DNA of 64,000 bases from JALYUM01 sp036688685 (GTDB taxonomy: Bacteria > Pseudomonadota > Gammaproteobacteria > Burkholderiales > Burkholderiaceae_D), in assembly GCF_036688685.1 (NCBI RefSeq), contig NZ_JAQQPS010000025.1, positions 1 to 64,000 of the forward strand, in the 5' to 3' direction. The position numbers were made by a program, and so were the translations under genes. The stretch's first letter is position 1. Each line of letters opens with the position of its first letter. Shown one piece after another: positions 35,471 through 44,157 of the stretch. Under the pieces are notes generated by a model. The model had not been told where the DNA came from. It did no database searches and saw only the letters and a program-made list of their open reading frames with translations.

Positions 35471-37071
35471 CGCCGCAATACCTGGCGCAACACCTCATCA
35501 TCCTGCCGATCCTGCTGCCGCTGCTGTGCGGCGCCATCCTGGTGCCGCTGACGCAAGGTGGCCACCGTATCAAATTCGCGCTCAGCTGTGCCTCGGTCTT
35601 GGCCCAGCTGGCCACGGCCTGCGCCCTGATGGTCTGCGCCGACAGCGGCGCCTGGAAAGAGGGCATCGGCGTCTATCTCGCCGCCAACTGGGCCGCGCCG
35701 TTCGGCATCGCGCTGGTGGCCGACCGCTTGTCGGCACTGATGTTGCTGCTGACCGGCGTGTTGGCGCTCGCTTCCCTGTGCTTCTCTCTGGGCCGCTGGG
35801 GCCGCACCGGCGTGCATTTTCATGCGCTGTTCCAGTTCCTGCTGATGGGCATCAACGGCGCCTTGCTGACCCACGACCTGTTCAATCTGTTCGTGTTTTT
35901 CGAAGTGATGCTGGCCGCCTCCTACGGCCTGGTGCTGCATGGCTACAATGCCGAGCGCCTGCGCGCCAGCATGCAGTACATCGCCGTGAACCTGGCCGCC
36001 GCCCTGATGTTCCTGATCGGCACCTCGCTGATCTACGCCACCACCGGCACCCTGAACATGGCCGACCTGGCCGTGCGCATCGCGGCCATGGCACCGGCCG
36101 ACATCGGCCTGCTGAAGGTCGGTTTTGGCGTACTGGCACTGGCCTTCCTGGTGAAAAGCGCGATGTGGCCGCTCGGCTTCTGGTTGCCGACCACGTACGC
36201 CGCCGCGTCGCCCCCGGTGGCGGTGATGCTGGTGCTGATGACCAAGGTCGGCGCGTATGTCGTCCTGCGCCTGTGGCTGCTGCTGTTCGGAGACGAAGCG
36301 GGCGCTGCCGCCCGGTTTGGCTATGACGCCCTGGTCTGGGGTGGCATGGCCACCATCGTGTTCGGCGCGGCCGGCATGCTGTCCACCGACAAGGCCGGAC
36401 GCATGGCCGGTTACAGCGCGATCGTCTCGTCCGGCACGCTGCTGGCGCTGATCGGCTACGGCCAGCCGGCCCTGGTGACGGCCGGGCTGTACTACCTGGT
36501 CGGCTCGACGCTGGCGGTGGCGGCCTTCCTGCTGCTGATCGAACTGATCGACCGCATCCGCACGCCCGGCTCGGCGATGCTGGCGCTGACAATGGAAGCC
36601 TGGGCCGTGGAAGATGCACCCGACGAGCCGCGCGGCAAGGGTGTGCCGGCGGCGATGGCCTTCCTGTCGCTGGCATTTCTCGCCTGCACCCTGATGATCG
36701 CCGGCCTGCCGCCGCTGTCCGGCTTTGTCGCCAAGTTCAGCATGTTCCACGCGCTGCTCAATCCAGCGCCAGGCAGCGCCCCGATCGGCGCCACCGGCTG
36801 GACGCTGATGGCGCTGGTGATCGTCTCCGGCCTGATTGCCATCATTTCCATGCTGCGCTTTGGGGTGCGCACCTTCTGGGCCGCCGAGATCCTCACTCCG
36901 CCGCACCTGCGCCTGTCCGAAGCGACGCCGGTGGCGGGACTGCTGCTGCTCTCGCTGGCGATGACAGTGCAGGCGCGTCCGCTGTTCGACTATCTTGGCC
37001 GCGCCAGCGCCGACCTCCACGAACCGGGCAAGTACGTGCGCCGGGTACTGACCGAACCGGTGGTGCCATGA
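35467..37071 (+). CDS. mrpD: Na+/H+ antiporter subunit D
   Basis: 534 residues with about 14 helices, of the NuoN/NuoM type: LTHDLFNLFVFFEVMLAASYGL, the Lys-bearing FLVKSAMWPLGFWLPTTYAAA and FVAKFSMFHALL. It works with MrpA as the second ion-translocating subunit. ATGA overlaps on both sides (with mrpC and mrpE) show one transcript. Confidence 0.94.
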   Translation: MTPQYLAQHLIILPILLPLLCGAILVPLTQGGHRIKFALSCASVLAQLATACALMVCADSGAWKEGIGVYLAANWAAPFGIALVADRLSALMLLLTGVLALASLCFSLGRWGRTGVHFHALFQFLLMGINGALLTHDLFNLFVFFEVMLAASYGLVLHGYNAERLRASMQYIAVNLAAALMFLIGTSLIYATTGTLNMADLAVRIAAMAPADIGLLKVGFGVLALAFLVKSAMWPLGFWLPTTYAAASPPVAVMLVLMTKVGAYVVLRLWLLLFGDEAGAAARFGYDALVWGGMATIVFGAAGMLSTDKAGRMAGYSAIVSSGTLLALIGYGQPALVTAGLYYLVGSTLAVAAFLLLIELIDRIRTPGSAMLALTMEAWAVEDAPDEPRGKGVPAAMAFLSLAFLACTLMIAGLPPLSGFVAKFSMFHALLNPAPGSAPIGATGWTLMALVIVSGLIAIISMLRFGVRTFWAAEILTPPHLRLSEATPVAGLLLLSLAMTVQARPLFDYLGRASADLHEPGKYVRRVLTEPVVP

Positions 37072-37586
37072 AGCGCTGGCTGCCGCATCCGGTCGTCTCT
37101 CTGGCGCTGTGCGCGCTGTGGCTGCTGCTGAACCAGGCCTTCGATGCCGGCAACATCCTGCTCGGTGCGGCGCTCGGCATTGCGCTGCCGCTGCTGCTGC
37201 GGCGCCTGCAGCCGCTCGGCTACCCGCGCCTGCATGCGCCGCTCACGGCGCTGCGCCTGGTGGGCATGGCGTCGGTCGAGATTCTGCGTTCGTGCGCCGG
37301 CGTGTGCCGCATCATCCTGTTCGGCGATCACGCGGCCGTGCATTCCGCCTTCATCCGGGTGCCCCTGACCATCCGCGACCCGCACGGCCTGGCTGTGCTG
37401 TCCTGCATGATCAACATGACGCCAGGCACCGTCTGGGTCGAAATCCTGCCCGAGCGCCACGAACTGGCACTGCACGTGTTCGACCTGCACGACGAACAAT
37501 GGTGGGTAGACACCATCACGACGCGCTACGAGCGCCCCCTGATCGACATCTTTGAACCGGAGAATGCCCGTGGCGACCTTGCTTGA
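37068..37586 (+). CDS. mrpE: Na+/H+ antiporter subunit E
   Basis: 172 residues. Two N-terminal helices precede a cytoplasmic domain with MINMTPGTVWVEILPERHELALHVFDLHDEQW, the family signature. It is needed for Mrp complex assembly. It overlaps mrpD by 4 nt and mrpF by about 23 nt. Confidence 0.93.
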   Translation: MKRWLPHPVVSLALCALWLLLNQAFDAGNILLGAALGIALPLLLRRLQPLGYPRLHAPLTALRLVGMASVEILRSCAGVCRIILFGDHAAVHSAFIRVPLTIRDPHGLAVLSCMINMTPGTVWVEILPERHELALHVFDLHDEQWWVDTITTRYERPLIDIFEPENARGDLA

Positions 37587-37848
37587 ACTCTCGATAGGCT
37601 ACGCGCTGGTGTGCGTGCTGGTGGCGATGGTGCTGTGCGCGCTGCGCCTGCTCATCGGCCCCTCGGCCCATGACCGCGTGCTCGCGCTCGACACGCTGTG
37701 GATGGCCGGCATGCTGCTGGCGCTGGTGCTCGGCATCCGCTTCGGCACCCAGGTGTATTTCGAGGTGGCGGTGCTGATCGCGCTGGTCAGTTTCGTCTCC
37801 ACCATCGCCATGGCGAAATTTTTGATGCGCGGGGAGATCATCGAATGA
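37564..37848 (+). CDS. mrpF: Na+/H+ antiporter subunit F
   Basis: About 94 residues and three helices. The conserved RLLIGPSAHDRVLALDTLW segment carries the Asp needed for transport in the family. Start uncertain: ATG 37564 is used here, but GTG 37570 has a better-spaced GGAG and would lose two residues. It overlaps the end of mrpE. Confidence 0.92.
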   Translation: MPVATLLELSIGYALVCVLVAMVLCALRLLIGPSAHDRVLALDTLWMAGMLLALVLGIRFGTQVYFEVAVLIALVSFVSTIAMAKFLMRGEIIE

Positions 37849-38234
37849 ACGGCATTGCTGCATTGCCGGCCTGGGCCGCACTGATCGTGGCAACGCTGCT
37901 GTTCCTCGGCGCGTCCATCATCCTGATCGGCGCGCTGGGCCTGCTGCGCCTGCGCACCTTTTATCAGCGCATGCACGGCCCGGCCATCATCGTCACGGTG
38001 GGGGCCGGCTGCATCCTGCTCGCCTCGATGGTGTATTTCACGGTGGCGCAATCGCGCCTGGTGGTGCACGAAGTGATCATTGCCGCATTCATCCTGATGA
38101 GCGCGCCGGTGGTCTCGATGCTGATCATGCGCGCCGCCGTGTACCGCGACCTGCGCGCCAAAAAGGCGGACAGCGGCGCGACCGCGGGCGGGGTTTACCA
38201 GATCGCCGGGGAGGAAGCGCCGGGCAAGGAATAA
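37845..38234 (+). CDS. mrpG: Na+/H+ antiporter subunit G
   Basis: 129 residues with three helices and the MrpG signature GALGLLRLRTFYQRMHGPAI. It is the last gene of mrpA(B)CDEFG and overlaps mrpF by 4 nt. The C-terminal 30 residues are hydrophilic. Confidence 0.93.
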   Translation: MNGIAALPAWAALIVATLLFLGASIILIGALGLLRLRTFYQRMHGPAIIVTVGAGCILLASMVYFTVAQSRLVVHEVIIAAFILMSAPVVSMLIMRAAVYRDLRAKKADSGATAGGVYQIAGEEAPGKE

Positions 38235-38329
38235 CGTTGCCGGAATAGCAAAGGCGAGGCATACTGGAATCTACTAACAGTCAATATATTGTTGGTCCCA
38301 AAGCTCTATCCCAACAGAGGAAGGTGCGC

Positions 38330-38857
38330 ATGCCAGTCGACTATGCTTACGCTACACCGGTGGCGCTCCCCGCGCAGTCTGCCGTCACCCGGGCCTATCC
38401 CTCGGTGCAGCTTGCCGATGCCTACGCGATCCGCCTGCCGCCGGGCGCGTCGCAGGATCCGGAAGTGCTGGCCCGCTTCATGTTTGCCAACCAGCCCGCC
38501 TGGGTCGGTATGCTCATGCGCATCCGGGACGCCATCGTCGCCCGGCTCGGCCTCAAAACAGGCAAACAACTCGCCACGCTCGAGCCGGGGGCACGGACGC
38601 AGCGGGTGGGCATCTTCAGAATCTACAGCAAGAACGAGACGGAGATCGTCGTCGGCGAGGACGACAAGCACCTCGATTTCCGCGTGTCGCTGCTGTGCGT
38701 TGACGCCCAGTTGACCGTCTCTACCGTGGTGCACTGTCACAACCGGCTGGGACGCACGTATTTGCTGCTCATCGCACCCTTCCACCGGCTGGTTGTGCAA
38801 GCCAGTTTGCGGCGCGCGGCACGGATCGGCTGGCCGTCCCGGATTGTTCACAAATAA
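38330..38857 (+). CDS. DUF2867 family protein
   Basis: 175 residues with the DUF2867 pattern: FANQPAWVGMLMRIRDAIV, GIFRIYSKNETEIVVGEDDKHLDFRVSLL, HCHNRLGRTYLLLIAPFHRLVV. These proteins are soluble, small and of unknown function, sometimes fused to nucleoside-diphosphate-sugar epimerases. GAGGAAGG precedes the ATG at 38330. It lies between the Mrp operon and the T6SS cassette, 106 nt before the PAAR gene. No functional link to either is evident. Confidence 0.75.
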   Translation: MPVDYAYATPVALPAQSAVTRAYPSVQLADAYAIRLPPGASQDPEVLARFMFANQPAWVGMLMRIRDAIVARLGLKTGKQLATLEPGARTQRVGIFRIYSKNETEIVVGEDDKHLDFRVSLLCVDAQLTVSTVVHCHNRLGRTYLLLIAPFHRLVVQASLRRAARIGWPSRIVHK

Positions 38858-38963
38858 GTTTGACGGGGCGCAACTCGGCCTCCATTTCCCCAAAGCACTG
38901 TCCCAATTCGCCTGACACTACTGGCTGACGGCACTCGCGCCGTCTGCATCCAGGAGGACGGCG

Positions 38964-39497
38964 ATGAGCGAAGCATTGATTTTGCTGGGCGACGCCACCG
39001 ACCACGGCGGCACGGTCACCAGCGCCGCACCGGTGGCCACTGCCGGCGGCAAGCCGATTGCGCGACTGGGTGACATGGTGGCCTGCCCGCGCTGCCGCGG
39101 CAATTTTCCCATCGTCCAGGGCAACCCGGCAATGACCTTCGATGGCGCCGCCGCGGCCTACCACGGCTGCGCGGTCGCTTGCGGCGCCAAACTGATCGCC
39201 AGCCAGTCAGAGATGACGACGGAACCGGCCGGTGGCGCTGGCGACACCACGCCGCGGCGCTATTTTTCGTTTGACGAGGGCATCGCGGCAGCCGTCGTCA
39301 GCGGCCCGTATCGCGGTCGCTTCCAGCTGCTCGACGAGCAGACCGACCAGCCCATCAGCGGCCGCCGCGTGCGCGTGCGCACCAGTGGCGGCGCCAGCAT
39401 CGAGGCGGTGACCGACTCACAGGGCTACACGCCGTGGGTCGAGCGCGAGGTCGCGGAATCGCTCGCCTTCGAGCTGATCGACGATCGCGCGCCGTGA
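38964..39497 (+). CDS. PAAR-domain T6SS spike protein with a C-terminal beta domain
   Basis: 177 residues. The first 90 form a PAAR domain (GDATDHGGTVTSAAP; GDMVACPRCRGNFPI; AYHGCAVACGAKL). Two Cys pairs and a His are suited to the metal that tips the cone. PAAR proteins cap VgrG and carry effectors out through the type VI machine. Residues about 110-177 (GRFQLLDEQTDQPISGRRVRV and TDSQGYTPWV) resemble a transthyretin-like beta-sandwich extension, often used to hold cargo. The gene ends in a 4-nt GTGA overlap with the effector gene. No VgrG or Hcp is in the window. Confidence 0.87.
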   Translation: MSEALILLGDATDHGGTVTSAAPVATAGGKPIARLGDMVACPRCRGNFPIVQGNPAMTFDGAAAAYHGCAVACGAKLIASQSEMTTEPAGGAGDTTPRRYFSFDEGIAAAVVSGPYRGRFQLLDEQTDQPISGRRVRVRTSGGASIEAVTDSQGYTPWVEREVAESLAFELIDDRAP

Positions 39498-40198
39498 GCG
39501 GGCCGCCACTTGCCAACGGCAACATGGCGCCCGACGGCGCCACCACCCCGGTGCGGCTGGGGCAAGTGCCACTGGCGCCCGCCGACAAAAAGGTGCTGTG
39601 CTCGGCGATGTGCCAATGTGACAAAATGCCCGATGTCGGCAAGGATGGAAAGCAGTTGAAGCAGGGCTGCGTGGCGGGACGCTTGCAAGCGCTGGACCAG
39701 CTGCTGGCGCACCGCAGCCCGTATAAGCAGGAGATCAATTACGACATGACGAAATCGCCGCCGGCGCCGGCCATGGACAGCGCCATTGCGACCAAAGGAC
39801 ACCCGTATTTGCCGGGCTGGCTGCGCAAGTACTGGGGGACCGAGCCGGAACATGCGCCCACGTTCAAGGCAGGGCAGGGTCTGATTCGCCGGCCGGACGT
39901 GGTGATCGTGAACGATCCGGCCAAGCCGCCGACGCAGGACAATATCAAGCAGATTGTCGAGATGAAATTTCCGCCGGATACGATCTCAAAAGCGCAGGAA
40001 GACGCTTATCGAAAAATTGCAGGCCATCCAGGCAAATTCAAGAAATTGGAACCTGGTGAGTGCGATTGCGACGCGCCAGAACCGGATGGAATAAAAATCC
40101 CCGTTGAAAAACTTGGCTGGGCAGCTGCGGCTGCGGCCTGGGTTGCTTTTGCTTTAACGCGTGGCCGTACGCCTCGGCCGCCCATCCCCGCTTTCTGA
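39494..40198 (+). CDS. VRR-NUC nuclease, predicted T6SS antibacterial effector
   Basis: 234 residues from a GTG at 39494 that overlaps the PAAR stop. The nuclease core is at residues 131-175: Asp135 in RRPDVVIV, Glu156-Met-Lys158 in VEMKFP, and Gln168...Tyr172 in KAQEDAYRKI. This is the PD-(D/E)xK arrangement of VRR-NUC proteins. The N-terminal half has a Cys-rich patch (CSAMCQC) and no signal peptide. A hydrophobic stretch at 207-222 near the end could aid membrane passage. VRR-NUC toxins delivered with PAAR/VgrG are known (TseV-type). The target is presumably DNA of a rival cell. Confidence 0.82.
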   Translation: MSGPPLANGNMAPDGATTPVRLGQVPLAPADKKVLCSAMCQCDKMPDVGKDGKQLKQGCVAGRLQALDQLLAHRSPYKQEINYDMTKSPPAPAMDSAIATKGHPYLPGWLRKYWGTEPEHAPTFKAGQGLIRRPDVVIVNDPAKPPTQDNIKQIVEMKFPPDTISKAQEDAYRKIAGHPGKFKKLEPGECDCDAPEPDGIKIPVEKLGWAAAAAAWVAFALTRGRTPRPPIPAF

Positions 40199-40208
40199 AG
40201 GACACGTT

Positions 40209-41306
40209 ATGGACAAGCTTGCCCTTGATGCTTTCATGATCAATTGGATGAACACCCACGAAAACAATGTTCTGCCAGGTGCAATGCTGATGAAGCATGG
40301 CCCGCAAGACTACATCGGCGCCGCACTTGCCGTGCGCGGCACCTTGTACTTTCGTGGTTCCCATACTGCTGGCGTGAGGGAGGCAATCTGCCGATGCTTT
40401 GATGATTATGAGTCTATTGCGAAGGAGCACTTAACCTGGCTGTGGCGCGAAGAACCGCCCGAGGGCCCCGACAAATTCGCTTACCCAAAAGCCAGACCAT
40501 TGCGTGACATGATGAAGCGCCTGGACGTCGATGACCATGTTGGGTTTGCTTACATCGGCGGCAAGAAACCGCACGAAAGCAGTCCATGGATATTTTGGGT
40601 ATCAGGACTGCGTGGATGGGAAGCAAAAATGAGCCGGTACGGGCTTGGCTCGCTGGAGTTCTCGTTACCGCGCAGTTTCGTCAAGGCTCACCCTGTCCTC
40701 TTTCAGCAATTGTTTGTCGACTTTGCGCGGCGCCTGAAAGCGGAACATGGACACGGCGGCTTCGCCTTCAATCTCTCGGCAGTACGTGGCGAAGAAAACG
40801 AATCGACAGAAGCGTTCATGGCATCCAAAATGGCAGGCTTGGACGCGGGTAGCGCAATCATGGTCGGGCGCCATGGGAAAACCGGCATCGCCGATCACAT
40901 CAAAACAATCGGCTGGCTCACTGCCATCAACACTGATATGGTCGAGGCAGTTGGCGGCATGCCAACGCTACGTTCTGAACTGCCGCAGGACTGGTTTGCC
41001 AAATATGACTACGGCAACGGCATCGTGATCCAGGCCGGCCCTGAACCGGAAATTGCTCCGGTCGAGCTCGACGCAAAGCCGGCTATCTATGTGCTGCCGA
41101 ACATGCTCTTGCGGAAGATCCGGGTGTCGGAAATCGACAGCCTGCATTACTACCCCAAAGATGGTGAACCACGCTTGGCCGGCGCCGCCGCCGAACGCTG
41201 GCTCACCCGTTTCGATGTGCCGGACAGTGAACTTCTGGCCTATAAAGCGAAGTTGCTCAATGAGCCCAAACTGACCAGGGAAGCGATTTTGCCTGACGTT
41301 TTATAA
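40209..41306 (+). CDS. DUF3396-type T6SS immunity protein
   Basis: 365 residues, soluble, without signal peptide. Family features include FRGSHTAGVREAICRCFDDY, FAYPKARPLRDMMKRL, GFAFNLSAVRGEENESTEAF and the near-C-terminal NGIVIQAGPEPEIAPVE block. DUF3396 proteins are found next to T6SS nuclease effectors and are taken as their immunity partners, acting in the cytoplasm. AAGGA precedes the ATG, 10 nt after the effector gene. It is followed by a second copy of equal length that is broken. Confidence 0.8.
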   Translation: MDKLALDAFMINWMNTHENNVLPGAMLMKHGPQDYIGAALAVRGTLYFRGSHTAGVREAICRCFDDYESIAKEHLTWLWREEPPEGPDKFAYPKARPLRDMMKRLDVDDHVGFAYIGGKKPHESSPWIFWVSGLRGWEAKMSRYGLGSLEFSLPRSFVKAHPVLFQQLFVDFARRLKAEHGHGGFAFNLSAVRGEENESTEAFMASKMAGLDAGSAIMVGRHGKTGIADHIKTIGWLTAINTDMVEAVGGMPTLRSELPQDWFAKYDYGNGIVIQAGPEPEIAPVELDAKPAIYVLPNMLLRKIRVSEIDSLHYYPKDGEPRLAGAAAERWLTRFDVPDSELLAYKAKLLNEPKLTREAILPDVL

Positions 41307-41318
41307 ATGAGTTCGCGC

Positions 41319-41329
41319 GGGGGGGGGGG
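41319..41329 (+). repeat. Run of 11 G residues in the leader of the second immunity gene
   Basis: Eleven consecutive G bases end 2 nt before the ATG at 41332, exactly where the ribosome-binding site should be. It is the longest single-base run I noticed in the window. Such runs slip during replication and can switch expression; they are also error-prone in sequencing. Confidence 0.9.
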
Positions 41330-41331
41330 CG

Positions 41332-42429
41332 ATGGATAAAGCTGAGCGTGATGGATTCATGATCAACTGGACGAAGACCCATGAAAACCACGTTCTCCCG
41401 GGGGCGATGTTCATGAAGTATGGACCCGAAGACTACATCGGCGCCACCCTGGCGGTGCGGGCCACGCTGTATTTTCGCGGCTCTCACACGAATACGGTGC
41501 GGGACGCAATCTGCAAGTGCTTCGATCAGTAAGAAGCCATTGCCAGACAGCACCTGACTTGGCTGGGGCGGGAAGAACCACCGGAAGGACCGGATAAATT
41601 TGCCTATCCCAAGGCGAAGTCCATGCGGGAAATGCTCAAGCGGATGGATGAGAATGACTGTGTCGGCTTTGCTTACATCGGCGGCGAAAAGCCGCATGAT
41701 GCGAGCCCCTGGTTGTTCTGGGTCTCAGGGCTGCGCGAATGGGAGGCCAAGCAGGGTGATAATGGACTCGACTCGCTGCAATTCTCCGTCCCGCGTCAGT
41801 TCGTGGAAACTCACCCCACCGAACTTCAAACACTGTTTATTGCATGCGCGCGTTTGTTGAAGGCAGAGCATGGCCATGCCGGTTTCGCCTTTAATTTGTC
41901 GATTGTCCGCAAACCTGAAAACGAATCCACCGAAGCGGTCATGGTATCGAAAATGGCCGGCCTTGATGCTGGTAGTGCAGTGCTGGTAGCAGCCCGCCAC
42001 ACGACAGGCATTCCCAGTCACATCAAGACAGTGGGTTGGCTCACCGCAATTAATACACGCATGATCGAAACGGTCGGTGGCATACCCAAGCTGCGTTCCG
42101 AGTTGCCCCAGGATTGGTTCGCCAGATACGACTATGGCAACGGTATCGTGATTCAGGCCGGCCCCGAACCGGAGATCGCACCAGTCGAACTCGACGCAAA
42201 GCCGTCCATCTATGTGCTGCCGAATATGGTGCTGCGAACGCTTCGCATCGCGCACATTGGTAGCCTGCACCAGGGTTCCATGGATGGTGAGCCACGTCTG
42301 GCCGGCGCCGCCGCCGAACACTGGCTCACCCGTTTCGACGTGCCGGACAGTGAACTCCTGGCCTATAAAGCCAAGCTCCTGAACGAACCCAAACTCACGC
42401 CGGAAACCACCTTGCCGGGTGCGCTGTAA
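41332..42429 (+). pseudogene. Second DUF3396 immunity gene, interrupted by one stop codon
   Basis: The frame from ATG 41332 to TAA 42427-42429 has 366 codons, exactly as many as the intact neighbour, and aligns with it without gaps. Codon 67 is TAA (41530-41532) where the neighbour has a Tyr codon, so a single base change explains it. The last 110 codons are very close to the neighbour while the first third has diverged more. It could be a recent pseudogene, or a sequencing error could hide an intact gene. A restart at 41623 would give a 268-residue C-terminal product. Confidence 0.85.
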
Positions 42430-42443
42430 CCGGCGCGGATGAC

Positions 42444-42479
42444 AAAAAGCCCCTGCACATCGCTGTGCAGGGGCTTTTT
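42444..42479 (+). terminator. Terminator closing the T6SS cassette
   Basis: A perfect 16-bp stem (42444-42459 with 42464-42479) with a TCGC tetraloop, A-rich on one flank and T-rich on the other. It can serve both the cassette and the convergent NHL gene. Confidence 0.92.
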
Positions 42480-42496
42480 CAAACAGGCGCAGCGGC

Positions 42497-43819
42497 TTAC
42501 TTGCGAACCAGCTTGCGCACCTTGTTGAAGTCCGCCACATACAGCGTTTTTGCTTTGTCGAACACCACGCTGGTCGGGCCATGGAACAGGGCGCCCGCGC
42601 CGGTGTCGGCCGTGTCGCCGCCACTGCCGCCGCCGGCGATGGTGCTGACCTTGCCGGACGGGGCGATTTTGCGGATGAAATTGCCTTGCGTTTCCGCCAC
42701 GTACAGGAAGCCGTCGGCGTCGATCGACAGGTTGACCGGCAAATTGAAGGTCGCAGCCGTTCCGGCGCCATTCGCACTGCCGGCGGCGCCGCTGCCGGCG
42801 AACGTCGTGACCACACCGGCCGGGGTGACTTTGCGGATCTTGTTATTGATGGCATCGGCCACGTACAGGTTGTTCGCCGCATCGATCGCCAGGCCAGACG
42901 GACCGTTGAAGCTGGCCAGCGCGCCGGTGCCGTCGCGGTTGCCCGTCACATCGGTCGTGCCGGCGAAGGTGCTGACGTCCCCCTGCTGCGTGATCCTGCG
43001 AATGACGTGGGCTTTTGCGTCAACAACAAACAGGTTGCCGGCACTGTCGATGACGATGCCACCGGGCTGCTTGAAACTGGCGAACAGGCCGTTGCCGTCG
43101 CGGCTGTCAAAGGTGCCGCTGCCGGCCACGGTGCTGATCACGCCGGCAGGCGTAATCTTGCGCACATTGCGCGCGCCCGAGTCGGACACGTACAGGTTGC
43201 CTGCCGTGTCGAACACCAGCGACGTTGGCGCGGCGAAGTTGGCGGCAGCGCCGGCACCGGTGGTGCCGCCGGCAAAGGTGGTGACAACGCCATCGACGGT
43301 CATTTTTCGGATCTGGCTGTTGCCACCGTCGCCCACGTAGAGATTGCCGCTGGCGTCGAGTGCCAGACCGAAAATGCCATTGAAGCGCACGGCGCTGCCG
43401 CTGCCGTTCGCCGCACCTGCCGTGTCGCTACCGGCCAGCGTGCTCACGCCAACCACCGCATCGGCGCAGATGACCGGCACCGACACATCGGTGCTGGCCA
43501 TCACGGCCGGGAAGGTGCCGCTGATGCTGCACGCCTGGAAGCCCTGCGGCTGCGACGTGATGGCCACCGAATAGCTGGCGCCGGTGGCCACTTTATTCGC
43601 AAACACGAAGGAGGTACCGGCTTTCGGGACGGTGACCGTGTCGTTGCCATTGGCGACGACCAGCCCGCTGGCTTCGAGGTTGACCACAGGCCCGGCTACC
43701 AGGAACGACGCGGAGCCCGGCGGCGTGGTGCCGCTGCCGCCGCCGCTCGAACTGCCGCCTCCGCCGCCGCCGCATGCGGCCAATAGAAGGCAAATCAGGG
43801 CTGGCGCTGTATTTTTCAT
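42497..43819 (-). CDS. NHL-repeat lipoprotein (six-bladed propeller)
   Basis: 440 residues. A lipoprotein signal ends in LLAAC, followed by a Gly/Ser spacer. After a short domain (to about 110) come six NHL repeats of about 54 residues, each reading V(S/T)T(F/L/I)AG...F..P..(L/I)...A.(D/G)NLYV.D....IRK(I/M/V), enough for a closed six-bladed propeller. It is probably tethered to the outer membrane facing the periplasm or surface and binds a ligand or protein. No enzymatic motif is seen. Confidence 0.85.
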   Translation of the reverse strand: MKNTAPALICLLLAACGGGGGGSSSGGGSGTTPPGSASFLVAGPVVNLEASGLVVANGNDTVTVPKAGTSFVFANKVATGASYSVAITSQPQGFQACSISGTFPAVMASTDVSVPVICADAVVGVSTLAGSDTAGAANGSGSAVRFNGIFGLALDASGNLYVGDGGNSQIRKMTVDGVVTTFAGGTTGAGAAANFAAPTSLVFDTAGNLYVSDSGARNVRKITPAGVISTVAGSGTFDSRDGNGLFASFKQPGGIVIDSAGNLFVVDAKAHVIRRITQQGDVSTFAGTTDVTGNRDGTGALASFNGPSGLAIDAANNLYVADAINNKIRKVTPAGVVTTFAGSGAAGSANGAGTAATFNLPVNLSIDADGFLYVAETQGNFIRKIAPSGKVSTIAGGGSGGDTADTGAGALFHGPTSVVFDKAKTLYVADFNKVRKLVRK

Positions 43820-44157
43820 GATGGGTCTCGCGTGATCGTTAAGTGCGGCTGATAGTGCAGCCTGGAAATATTGTTGGTTTTTTAAAATTGTACTCGCGAG
43901 GAAATTTCTTGCTTGAGGAACATTTCAATTGTGTAATGGTGAAATCGGCTTCCTCACTGGGCCAGGGCCTGCGCGTGCACGAGAGTGCGCGACAACTCTG
44001 CTGCACCCAGAGACAAATCATTACAAAAACCGTTGCGACTTTGCTACAAAGTCGCAAGCTCAGCATCGTTCCTGCGCCCATGGTTGAACCGCGAGCTTGG
44101 CCTCCTTACCTGCGGAAACCCGGTATCATCGACGCCACCCCCTTATTCGAGTCCGCC
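43820..44157. other. Intergenic region between NHL lipoprotein and nudC
   Basis: 338 nt between divergent genes. The nudC frame stays open upstream but shows no Nudix-family sequence there. An AT-rich stretch at about 43870-43950 is the likely promoter area. No RNA gene or terminator was seen. Confidence 0.55.

Noticed and set aside
33390..37020. Long minus-strand frames (559 and 605 codons) across the Mrp operon
   Set aside because: They are antisense to well-defined membrane subunits; the Gln/His/Arg/Gly-rich composition is a GC-skew artefact.
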